From Linanthus parryae (taxonomy: Eukaryota > Streptophyta > Magnoliopsida > Ericales > Polemoniaceae): a DNA stretch of 64,000 bases. The notes below the pieces were generated by a model. The model made no database searches. It was given only the letters and a program-made list of their open reading frames with translations, and was not told where the DNA came from. Positions 46,918 through 58,400 of this stretch are shown piece after piece (the stretch's first letter is position 1; each line of letters opens with the position of its first letter). Made by a program: the position numbers and the translations under genes. The stretch is from assembly GCA_023055425.1 (NCBI GenBank), contig JALGPY010000014.1:14406501-14470500 (forward strand), written 5' to 3'.

Positions 46918-49152
46918 ATGGCTCTCTCTACAAATCAGTCTCAGAGGTCTTCAAATCCCTTCTATCTTCTCTCTCAAGTTCATAACCTCGTCCCCTTCAA
47001 GCTAGATAACACAAATTATGTTATCTGGCGATATCAAATCTCCACTCTTCTCAAAACACAGTCCCTATTTGGTTATGTTGATGGATCTAGGGTTTGTCCC
47101 TCCGAATTCCTGGTTGATGGTGATGGAATCGTGACGGTCAATCGAAACCCAGAATATGATGCATGGGTCACTCAGGATCAGATCGTTCTCTCTCTGCTCA
47201 CAACAACTCTCTCTCAAGAAGCTTTGGTCCAGGTAGTGGATGTTTCTGATGAGAACAATACTACACAAGATCACATGCCACATTCTGAACATGATGCTTC
47301 CATGATCTTTCCGAATACCACTGATGAGAACAGATCACAACACACTGATGAGAACAGACATTACACTTCTGCTGGAGACTCTCAGACTCAGGATGTCCCT
47401 CACACAAAGTCTCAGCAGCCTACTTCACATGATGATCACAACACTGATGATCAACCTACAAACATTATCGGCATGGAAGATACTGATGTGGAAAGGCCTC
47501 ATCCAGCTGGGAGTCACCCCATGCAGACAAGGAGCAAGTCTGGGATTTTTAAGAAAAATACATTTGGGTTCAATGCTATATCTGGTAACTCTGATATCTC
47601 TCCTTTCTTAAATGATCCAACTTGTTTCACAGAGGCTAGAAAACACTCTCAGTGACTAAAAGCAATGACTGAAGAGTTCTCTAGCCTCACACAACAAAAC
47701 ACTTGGACTTTAGTTCCAAGACCCTACAATTCAAATATTGTAGGGAACAAATGGGTTTTTAGAACCAAATATAACCCTGATGGTTCAATTTCCAGACATA
47801 AAGCTAGATTAGTGGCTAAGGGGTTTAGTCAAACCCCTGGCATTGACTTTGAAGAGACTTTTAGTCCTGTGGTCAAACATGCTACTGTTAGAACAATTTT
47901 GTCTTTGGCAGCCACATTTAATTGGTCTCTCCATGGATTGGTTGTCAAAAATGCATTTCTTCATGGCTATCTCAAAGAAACTGTTTATATGCAACGACCT
48001 CCTGGATTTAAAAATTCTCAATTTCCTGATTATGTTTGTAAACTTAACAAAGCCATATATGGTCTCAAACAAGCTCCTAGAGCTTGGTTTGAGAGATTTA
48101 CAGAATTTATTTTGTCTCTTGGCTTCACACAATCAAAAGCTGACACCTCTATGTTTGTTAGACACAATTCCAACTCTTCTGCTATCACTGTTTTACTCTT
48201 GTATGTTGATGACATCATTTTAACTGGTAATGATCCTTTTTATACTGCTCATCTTATTTCCAAGTTGAAATGTGAGTTCAATATGAATGATCTGGGTCCT
48301 TTAACTTATTTTCTGGGTTTGCAAATTGATAGAAATGAACATGGTATATGTGTGCATCAATCTAAATATTTCAATGATTTGCTCACTAGATTTAATATGC
48401 ATAACTGCACTCCTTGTCTTACTCCTACCATTTCTGGAGTTAAATACACTTTTAATGATGGTGAACTGCTATCTGATCCTACTCCATTTAGACAATTGCT
48501 TGGTGCACTACAATATTTGGTTTTTACTAGACCTGATATCTGCTTTGCTGTTAATTATTTGTGTCAATTTATGCATTGTCCTACTACACAACATATGTTA
48601 GGTTCCAAAAGAATTCTTAGAAATCTAAGAGGCACAACAAATGATGGCATTTTATACAAGCACACTGAATTAAACTTTTGTGCTCTTTGTGATGCTGATT
48701 GGGCTGGTAACCCATCTGACAGAAGAAGCACCACTGATTTTGTCTTATTTCTGGGCAACAACCCAATTCACTGGGCTGCAAAGAAACAGCCAACTGTCTC
48801 TAGATCTTCATCTGAGGCAGAGTATAGAGCTTTGGCAACAACTGCTGCAGAAATCATTTGGTTTCAATATTTATTTCAAGATTTGCATATTTTTTTTAAA
48901 ACAACCACCACTTCTTTTTTGTGACAAGAATCTGCAATTCACATGACTGCAAATCCCATTATGCATTCCAAAACTAAACACATAGAATTACATAATCATT
49001 TTATTATAGAAAAAGTGTTGAGAAAACAGTTACTGGTTGATTTTGTGTATTCTGCAGATCAGCTAGGAGACTTATTCACCAAGGGTTTAGCTGCTGCTGC
49101 TTTTGGTTATTTGAAGTCCAAGTTAATGGTCTCTCCAGCACCATTAACTTGA
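46918..49152 (+). pseudogene. Deleted copia gag-pol with gag start, RT and RNase H
   Basis: Gag begins at 46918 (MALSTNQSQRSSNPFYLL) and is related to the element at 67-4356 (VHNLVPFKLDNTNYVIWRYQ). At about 47235 it jumps straight to the Asp/His-rich linker before RT, so zinc knuckle, protease and integrase are gone. A TGA at 47654 replaces the Trp codon expected in KHSQW. RT (LVAKGFSQTPGIDF, YVDDIILTG) and RNase H (CDADWAGN, SSSEAEYR) follow. Near 48900 a stop and frame change interrupt the end, and the tail resumes at 48943 (TANPIMHSKTKHIE). It cannot be autonomous. Confidence 0.9.
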
Positions 49153-49159
49153 GGGAGGG

Positions 49160-49666
49160 TATTAGCAGAATTGACAAAATGAAGTGTTGATCCAGCTCAA
49201 ATCAAGTGTTGAAGCCAAAGAATGTTGCTGAATTTAGAGACAAAATCAAAGTATTTTGCAAAATCAACAAGACATGCCAAAAAGGGGTATTTATGTCTTT
49301 TTCCAAAACTTGTCAAAACCCAGAAATGTGCCTTCTATGTCTTTTTTGCCATTTCTTAAAGTTTTGTGGCTGTTATGAAATATCACTAGACTTACTTGTA
49401 ATTCAGGCAATTTGTTTTGGGCCTTAGTGTAAACTCTCACAAGCCATGAACGGCTGTGATGAGATTTGGTGATCCAACGGTCTAAGACCGTTGGTTTTCT
49501 GGGGTATAAAAACCCTGCTGTGTCCTTTAGGGTTCATTAGGCTCTCCTTCTTCGTTTCCAGAAAATGTAACGAAACTCTGCCAAAATTGTTTCTGAAATC
49601 TAATGAAATTGTTCTCTTCTTGATTTGTTTGATTTCATCTTTTCTGGAATCGTTTGATTCCTTTCA
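49160..49666 (+). repeat. 3' LTR of the deleted copia
   Basis: 507 bp directly after the polypurine tract, followed by the target copy ATTAC. Confidence 0.92.
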
Positions 49667-50394
49667 ATTACGCGGCGGGTGAACTTCCTATTTTCAGAAA
49701 CTTGACTGGGAAAACTACAGAAAATCACAGTTCATCTTCACTGCTAGAATTTTTGTCTCTATGATTGTCCCCCAACTCCTCTTCTATGCTGGAATCTGAT
49801 TAAACATATTTTCTGAAATTCAATCAAGTATGATACAATCTCAAAGCTAGAGTTCTCACGAGAGGTACCGTTGATTCATTCAGTTTCATATTCATATAGT
49901 AAAACCCTATGTACCGTACTTTGCATTAATTCTAGATCAACCAACCTTCAAGTTATCAAAGTCCATGTTAAGTTGTTAATGTGCGAGAAATTGTTTTCGA
50001 CATAGATTTTGATGAGAGTAATATATCAAAGTAGGAGGAAAAGGGTCATTCGTGTAGTTAGCCAATGACTATATTGGTTTCACATTGGGGTCCAAAGGGT
50101 AGTTTTAGGGAACTTAGATATTAGGTATTATTTGTACTTGTAGAATTTACACAAATCACCCCATTATCTTATAATATTATCAAGAAATCCCACATTATCT
50201 AGGAAATTCCATTTTGTCAGTTGACAGCTGGTAGTGAAATTAGGAAATTTGCACACTGACCCCAAATTTTAAAGTATTGCACTGTAAACCCCTTGGAATT
50301 TGCAGGGTGTTACATATTATCTCTCTCAAATCAAGACCATCACAAAAATGCAACTCCACACTGTTCAACAACTTGATCAGTCCACATATGTTAT

Positions 50395-51180
50395 CTATCT
50401 CAAATCAAGACCATCAGAGACAGTCTTGCACAGGTCAATGAGTTCATTGCTGATGATGACCTGAGGGGCTTGTCTCCTCATTATGATCGTTTGAAGTCCT
50501 CCATTAGACTCAGGCCTGGCTCATTGTATGTGACTGAACTTTCTGCTCTCCTTGAGTCTGAGGAACAGCGCGCATTTGAACATATCCAAACTGCATCTGA
50601 CTTCTCCAGCTCCTACGTACTACTGTTCTGTCACATGACCAAGGCCTCATAACTTCTCCAACAGCCATCATAAGGCTTCTCCTGGACACTATAGCGCAAG
50701 TTTTGCGCCTAAACCAAGATATGGGCCTCTTCACATTCTTCTCAGCCTAGGCCTACTCCAGGGCACTCTGTGGATATTTCCTCTTTAGTATGCCAGATAT
50801 GGAAGGTCTCAGCACTATGGTACAGGCTCAACACTACTAAGTTTGCATCCACCAAGCCTACGTCTCCTAGACCGCATGGTTATGCATCTCATGCTTATTC
50901 TGTATCACTTGGTTCTTCTCAATCTTCAGGCTTTCCTCATTATACTGGTTTCTATGGTGATTTTTCTCCATCTGCAGGGGTTTTTTTGCACCTCCTCCAT
51001 CAATGCCTAAGGCTACTTGGTTGACGGACAGTGGTGCGAATCATCACATGACCAACAACGTAGCTACATTATCTTCTCCTCCCTGCACTTATGATGGTCA
51101 TGAGATGATACAAGTTGGGAATGGTTCACACATACCTATCTCTGGCATTGGTAATGGTATCATTCATACCCGCTTACACC
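50395..51180 (+). pseudogene. Copia gag-protease relic in the F-G spacer
   Basis: This is the collinear copy of 24961-25740. It keeps SPHYDRLKSSIRLRPGSLYV in frame for longer and the protease start WLTDSGANHHMTNN. It has independent small indels (for example around 50810). Confidence 0.75.
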
Positions 51181-53361
51181 TAGAAGAGAAATGCTAGCTG
51201 TGTCTAGACCCTAAATATGATAAAAGCAAAGGAAAGGGAGAAGAGAAGTTGTGTCTCGTATATGACAGTCTCCTCGATCTCATGAGACGATGGCATTATG
51301 TTAGGGTTTTCTTTGTAATTATGATATATATACATGGGATTATGAAAACTACTTATTGTATTGTGCCGGTTAATTGAACCACGAAATGTGAACACCGATG
51401 AGGGAGTGCCTCTCAAGCATGTCAACAGTCCCTTCTTTTGCACTGATATTATATGCCCAAACTATAGGGTGCCTAATCTTCTACCCACCCCGCTGCTAAC
51501 GTGTCAAGTTGTATTGGAGGAGGAGTATTTTTTATGGTATTACCAATTGTTTGTAGTAGTTTAAGTATTTTCATTAAGATATTCGTACAACCACAAACAA
51601 ACAATTTGGGTATTGTTGACTTTCACCAGGCACGAAGCAATATTTAGCCAAACGAACACCTCAAATTAATGCATACCTACCCTACAAGAGTAGTATTAAT
51701 ATTAAGTACTCTCATCTGTTTCCCTAGTAGTTTATATACATGGATGCTATTATACTATACCTTTAAGGATGGAGTTGACGAAGGACACAATCAACCCTTG
51801 GACATTGACCTAGTATTTGTATTACCAACCAGTAGTAAAGTAGTAAAATACTACTCCAACGAATGCCAGTTGGCACGTTGGTAGATTCCACAACCAGCGT
51901 TTTCTAGGAATTGAACCACACAAAACACGGGCACAACAACCTTAGCATAACTCCAAGGAAGAGCCACTTCTATTGTTTTTCATCCAATTTTATTTGGAAG
52001 CACACAAAACGTTAAGTTGAAAAATCTGCAGATTAAGTTATTTTCAAGATAATTGCACCAGAATTGGAATTGCTGCTATAGATCTTAAAAAATAGAATTT
52101 TAAAAGACATTAGCATGATCACAGTTAATTATAGTATAACATACCAAACTCATATATCCAGATTTTCAATTGATAAGAAAACAGGCTCTGAGATTCTTTA
52201 ATAATAAAGACAGTGAATATACACATCGAATTAGCAGTAGCTTATTAATGTAACTATTCAAAGAAGAGAACACATGAGATAGTTATCACATGATATGAGT
52301 CATTCTCTACAGTTCATCAATAACAAACAACAGCGACACAACAAACATAGAGAGAGAGGAGGAACATACCAACCATGGAGACAAAGCTTTAACATTTCAG
52401 CCACAAGGGATTTGTGGCTGAAATGTGGAAGTTTCTTCACCATTGGGTGTTCAAACACTACAATGTTATAATACATCCTCCAGATCTTCATCACCTTCAC
52501 TTCGTATAAGACTTGTAAGCAATTTATACAGGAGATGGAATCTTCCCCTTTGTGGTCTCTGTCTTTTCTACTAATTCTGTCATGTTGATCAAGACAAAAA
52601 TGTGATCTATGGTTAATGTATATCTGAGCAGCTCAAATATATTTTAGTCTAATACTATTTATCAAGGTACATATATAATATATTTACCAGGAGATACAAA
52701 CCTAATATTATTACAATCAGGTATTCCAATTTGGACTTCAATACTATCTAGTCTAACATTCAAAGATTTCTCTAGGACGCTGGCCTCCCCTGGAGAAATA
52801 ACCAAATTTAGCATATTCTTCATCAGCATAGAATTCACAAAAGAGGAAATGCTCTTTCATTAGTACCCTCTTACACCCAGAAGAGATAAATGCTAGCTGT
52901 GTGTAGATTCTAAATATGATAAAAGCAAAAGAAAGAGAGAAGAGAAGAGAAGACGTGTCTTATACTGACGGTTTCCTCAATCTCCTGAAACGTCCGATGG
53001 CATTATGTCAGGGTTTTTCTTTTCTAATTATTATATATATACATGGATTCCTTGTGAAAACTACGTGTTATATCGTGCTGCTAATTGAACCACAAAATGT
53101 CAACACTTAGGAGGGAGTGCCTCTCAAGGATGTCTATAGTCCTTTTTATCTGATATTTAGAAGCCAAATTACAAGGTGATAATGATATAGTGCGAAACCA
53201 CAGGGTGGTTGCCTAATCTTCTACCCATCCGTTGATAACGTGTCAAGTTGTATCAGAGGAGTTACCTATTTTAGTATAACCACTTGTTGTTGGTGCTAGA
53301 AGTTTATGTAGTATTTTCATTAAGATATCCGTACAACCACAAACAAACAATTTGGGAAATA

Positions 53362-53499
53362 CTCTCTTGCCCTTTTAAAAAATTGTTGAGTCACCTTCCA
53401 CTAACCTCTTTCCCACAGTAAGTGTATTTGGGACTTTCCATGGTTCTTTTAATAAAGCAACTCCATCCTCTTTTCACATATTTGGTGGGACGGAGCGAG
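53362..53499. mobile_element. Stowaway-like MITE, copy in the F-G spacer
   Basis: It is flanked by TA on both sides and its right end GGGACGGAGCGAG fits the Stowaway terminus better than the copy at 27716-27854. Confidence 0.5.
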
Positions 53500-53865
53500 T
53501 AACTGTTTATATTCATTTAAAAGAAAGAGGATAGAAATTTTAAAACAACCAAAAATCGAATAGGGGACTAGATATTGGGACGGAGGATAGACAATCTCGC
53601 TCAAATGCAACTCAATTGGCACGTTAGCTGACTGGGTCTGGGTAGATTCATCCAGGGCCAGCCACCAAGTCTTCCTCAAAACTTGTGCATTACCAAAATT
53701 AGAGATGTTTGCATTGCAGAGGTGGAAACAAATGAGATAGTTACCATGTTCATATGCTCTGAGGAGGGAATGCTAAGGATGCATCAATAACTTATTAATA
53801 TTATTATATAACTTACAGAAAATATGATAGCTACCTCATGTGTTCCTCTTCACCTGTATACATAG

Positions 53866-53968
53866 GAATGCTAAGGCTGCATTTAAGGAAGGAGTTGACA
53901 AGTTTTATCAGAAATCACAAGATGAATTTTCATCAAAAAAGCATCAAGGCGCTCACTAAAGCAAGGTA
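53866..53968 (+). pseudogene. Second copy of the exon-like remnant
   Basis: It matches 28286-28391, including the acceptor and donor, but has lost bases after AAAAAGC, which shifts the frame into TAA. Confidence 0.4.
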
Positions 53969-54479
53969 AGGTTACAAAGGATATATGTAAATGTAGATCC
54001 TAAATACTATGTTGGGGTTTTTCTTTCTTAATTATCATAGATAGACATATGATAATGAGAACTACTTGCTGCATCGTGCCGGTTCATTGAACCGAAAAAT
54101 GTCAACACCGATGAGGGAGTGTCTATCAACGACGTCAACAGTCCTTTTTATCTGATATTTATATGCCCAAACTACAAGGTCGTAACGAATGATGAAAATG
54201 ATGATGTAGTGTGAAACCACAGGGTGGTTGCCTAATCTTCTACCCACCCCCTTCGCTGATAACATGTCAAGTTGCATTGGTGGAGGAGCATTTTGTATTA
54301 CCAATAGGGACTTGTTCGTAGTAGCGTATGTAGTATTTTCATTAAGATATCCGTACAAGCACAAACAAATAGTTTGGGTTTTTTACTTTCCAAGACACGA
54401 AGAGACATATGGCTGAACGAACACTTCAAATCAATGCATACCCCTACCCTAGTGGAGTAGCATGAAGTAATATTAAGTA

Positions 54480-54488
54480 CTCTATATA
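54480..54488 (+). promoter_or_regulatory. Probable TATA box of gene G
   Basis: CTATATAAC lies about 112 bp upstream of the start codon, with a GA-rich leader (54575-54596) between. The stretch from about 54400 to the ATG is nearly identical to that of gene E. Confidence 0.6.
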
Positions 54489-54599
54489 ACTAGTAACTAC
54501 TTAGTATCGAAAAGAGGGAAACACTTCATCACCCACACAGTGAAACTCGATTTTCAGATCTTTGAGAGCAACACAAACAGAGAGAGAAAGAGAGATTCC

Positions 54600-55418
54600 A
54601 TGGCCGAGATGAAACATTTTAGCCATGAGCACATGTTGAGTTTGGTGGAAGAAGAAGAGGAGGAGGGGTCTGATCAGTCCTATTACAGAGACAGATCCTT
54701 TCTCCGTTGTTATGGTTGTACCAAGAAGATCTCCTCGGGAGTTCCCTATTACCGTTGCTCCTCCTCCTCAGAAGATAGCTGCCCACTCTTCTTTCTTCAC
54801 AAAGCATGTGCTGATCTGCCCATGACCATCGAGTTGGATAACCATCAAAGGAGATGTGAGGGAGCTCTAAAACTCACAAAATACCCGGGACTTAACCAAT
54901 CAGACCACACGTGTGATGCCTGCGTAAAGCCTTGTTACCGCTTCGCTTACGCCTGTTCCAAGTGCGAAACCGTAGTGGACATCGTGTGTGCGTCTGCATT
55001 TCACAAAAAATTTGAAACCAAACAATCATTTCATGGACATCCAGTTCATGTTTCGTTTGAATCAGGTTCGCTATGTTCTATATGCAACCTTGTTATGAAG
55101 TACGGTTACGGATGCAGTACCTGCAATTTCCTGGTACATCCTGACTGTACAACTGTACCTTTATCTGTCGATGCTCCTTTTCATCCAGATCATCAACTTG
55201 GTTTCACTGCACTCTTGGAATCCGAGATCTGTCGTATCTGCTTACAAACTATAGATCACAGCAACGAATGGGCTTACAAATGTTTTAGATGCCGAATCCC
55301 ATACTACACTCACGTTTATGATTATTCCAGTACCACCAGGTTCGTTCCCTTCCCTTCCCTTCCCTTCCTTTTAAATCACTGAGTTTTTTTTAATCAACCC
55401 CCACATCTTATCTTATCT

Positions 55419-55478
<60 letters not shown>

Positions 55479-58400
55479 GCAGAAAAGCCCTGAGGTGAAA
55501 ACCGTACGTTGCCATTTGTCTTTAAACATTCGTTTTATGATATGACAAGTGTCATCTTACATGTCTATTTGCACAATGTTAACCAATAAGAAGTTGACAT
55601 GCGATCATATATTGCTTTGTCATTATGACTTTTAATGGTGCTCTTTATATTTGCAACTTACGAGCAATTACTATTCATTTAATTATTTTAGTGGTAACTA
55701 ATTTGTAATTCATTTTTGTGATGTGATTTTACGTTAATTTTTTTTTATTGTTTTATGAGAAATGTACTGAACAATTTAATCTCATTGATAGATTCTTTCT
55801 AAAATAAAATTATTGATTTATATATACTTATTGCAAATAAACAAGTTATTCAATTCTTGGTTAATAAATAAGATATCATTCCAACCTTTAACAACATGAG
55901 TCATTATCTCATATTCACACTAAATTTTTACATAATTAAATTTGTATAAATTTCTTAAATACATATGTTCCATCTAATTGACACTTTATTTCCCTAAAAA
56001 AGAATCCCTCAAAAAATTGGCACTTTATGTTTTAGGTGAAACTACTAACTTCCTACGAAATATGTTACATAAATCTCTTAAGTTTCCTTACGGATGCTAA
56101 GCTTCAACAAGTAACATGAAAATACATATTAACTCTGGTATTTCAGGTGTAGTGTTAATGTACATTCTTTTGATGTTATATTTACACTTTAAGTTACAAA
56201 TATATGTTTAATCTATCCATATTTACATTATTAATTTACTATTGGAAAATACAAAATGGAGGAGATGAATTCTTCTTTGCTACACTTTATGAACCGATTC
56301 GTATGAATTATAATTATTGACGAGAAACTTTAATTTAATTAACTTTACTCTATAACTCCGAAATGACTCCTATATTATCGATTTTATTAGTCGCACTTCA
56401 TCTTTAATCTAAGAATGATGTGTAATTCTAGAGTCATGAATTATATTTATTTCATTTATAATATACTCATGATTTTATTAAATGGTTTTTAGTTAAATAT
56501 ATGTTTTGTTGTTTCATTATATTACAAATACAAAAGCATCATTTAAAAGCAACTATTAGATAATAGTAGAAAGCATCAAAACTTGATCTTGGTTTGTTCA
56601 AAATTTCTTATTTCTCGGCGGGGTTTTTTTTTTGGGTAATTGAGCGCGAGAGGGTAATAGTAGTAAGTTCAATAACGAATCTCATCTAAACTTCATATCC
56701 GCTCTCATCCTTATTCACAAACAGAAACATATTGGAGTAGTGTTTGTTGAAGTATAATTTCCCTCACTTATAAGAGTTAATGGAGAAATAAAATTCCCCA
56801 TCTCGGAGAAGTAAAATAATTGTAAAAGAGTGTCAAAGAACACAACTGTAAATTTAAGTCTACAAAGGAAAATAAGAATATGTAGCAGAAGTGTACCCGC
56901 GCCGATGGTGCGGGCTTACGTCTAGTGATTATTATGAATAAGAAGTCCCCCCCCCCCCCCCTAATTGATTTCTAAGTTCATGTTCACAATGTTTAAATTC
57001 GCCAATAGATCGATTGGGATCTCGAATTCCACATCCTCCTCTTCGCATCACATCCTATTATAATATAACTAAGTTAATATTATTACTTAATAATAATAAT
57101 CATCATCATCATCATCATCATCATTATTATTATAACTGCAAATTATTTTTATCATTATTATGACGATTGTGTGCAAAAATACAAATTACACAAGCCCAGT
57201 AACAAGAAGAAATAATATTGTCGTAATGGGTAAAACTACTTCAGTGTCCAAGTATAGACTGATATTTTTCCAAGTATAGACCTCTTTAGTTTCTTGTCTA
57301 TTACTAAGGCTCCGTTTAGTTGGTGGTAAAATATTTTCTCTTGTTTTAGTGTTTGAGTTCCGTTTGGTTGGTGGTAAAAGATTTTCCAGTATAATGTTTT
57401 CACTCAAACAATGTAAAATGATTTACACGTTTAAACTCCGTAAGCCAATTTCCGCAGAGTGAAGGACCATGACAACAACTCATACTAACACCTACATCAC
57501 CAAGAACCACCACTACCGTCCACCGCCACCCATCACTGCCACTGCCGTCACCACCCACTGTTTTGGCAAGTGTCAACCAAACACAGGAAAATGGTTGCAG
57601 AGAAAACTTTTTCACAAAAAATATTTTACGTGTAAAATATGTTCATTCGTAAAATATTTTACTGTCAACGAAACGTAGCCTAAATATAACTGATATTCTT
57701 CCAAGTATAGACTTCTTCAGTTTACGGTCTTTTATGGGAATTGCGTAGGAATGAGTCAACATTCAAAATATTTTTTCTTCCTTTGTGGAACAAGACTGCA
57801 ACCTCCAGTGTGACTCTATCTCAGGTACACCGAGCTCAAGCATATTGGCCATGAACATCCACTGGTCTTAGTGGAAAAAGAAGAAGAAGAATTAGCTCTT
57901 CGCATAACCACTGGTACAACACAACACTGCCAAGCTTGTCGACAAGACATCTGCTGGGTTCCATTTTATACCTGTACATTTTGCAAAGACGCATATCACC
58001 TTCATAAACTATGTGCCGAACTGCCCATGAATATCAAACACAAAATGCACCCAGGCTGCACTCTCGATCACTGCAAAGATCTTAAATTTCTCCCACAACC
58101 AGATAGGATATGTGGCGCGTGCAATGTTGAATGCACTGGCTTTGCCTATTATTGTTCTTCATGCAAATATGTCTTAGATATCATCTGTGCTCTCAGGGGA
58201 CTCAAGTTGGAGAAAGAATTCCACCCACAACACCCTTTGGTCCATTCGCTTACAAAAGCATCCTTCAGATGTCATGCTTGCGACAAAGATCATGATGGCA
58301 TCTCTTACCACTGCACCGAATGCCAGTTTTGGGTACATGAGCAGTGCGCTTCATTACCTAGAGTGAAAGATAAATCTTATCATGAGAACAAGCACAGCCT

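Larger units (their letters stand above)
46398..49666 (+). mobile_element. Internally deleted Ty1/copia element, 3269 bp
   Basis: LTRs of 507 bp lie at 46398-46904 and 49160-49666, about 97% identical by eye. The 5-bp target duplication ATTAC is exact (46393-46397, 49667-49671). The primer site TGGTATCAGAGCT is at 46905-46917 and the polypurine tract GAGGGAGGG ends at 49159. The interior lacks the rest of gag, the zinc knuckle, protease and integrase. The LTR termini are TATTAGCAG and CCTTTCA. The empty site is preserved at 24218-24222 in the B-E spacer, so the insertion is younger than the module duplication. Confidence 0.94.
49667..54479. other. F-G spacer, copy of the B-E spacer
   Basis: It is collinear with 24223-28877, including the copia gag-protease relic, the repeated E/G-like upstream segments (about 51206-51420, 52906-53120, 53995-54120), the ATTTCAGCCACAA hairpin at 52394-52424, the Stowaway-like MITE and the exon-like remnant. 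A short piece upstream of the remnant is missing relative to the B-E copy (after 53760). No live gene is seen. Confidence 0.75.
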
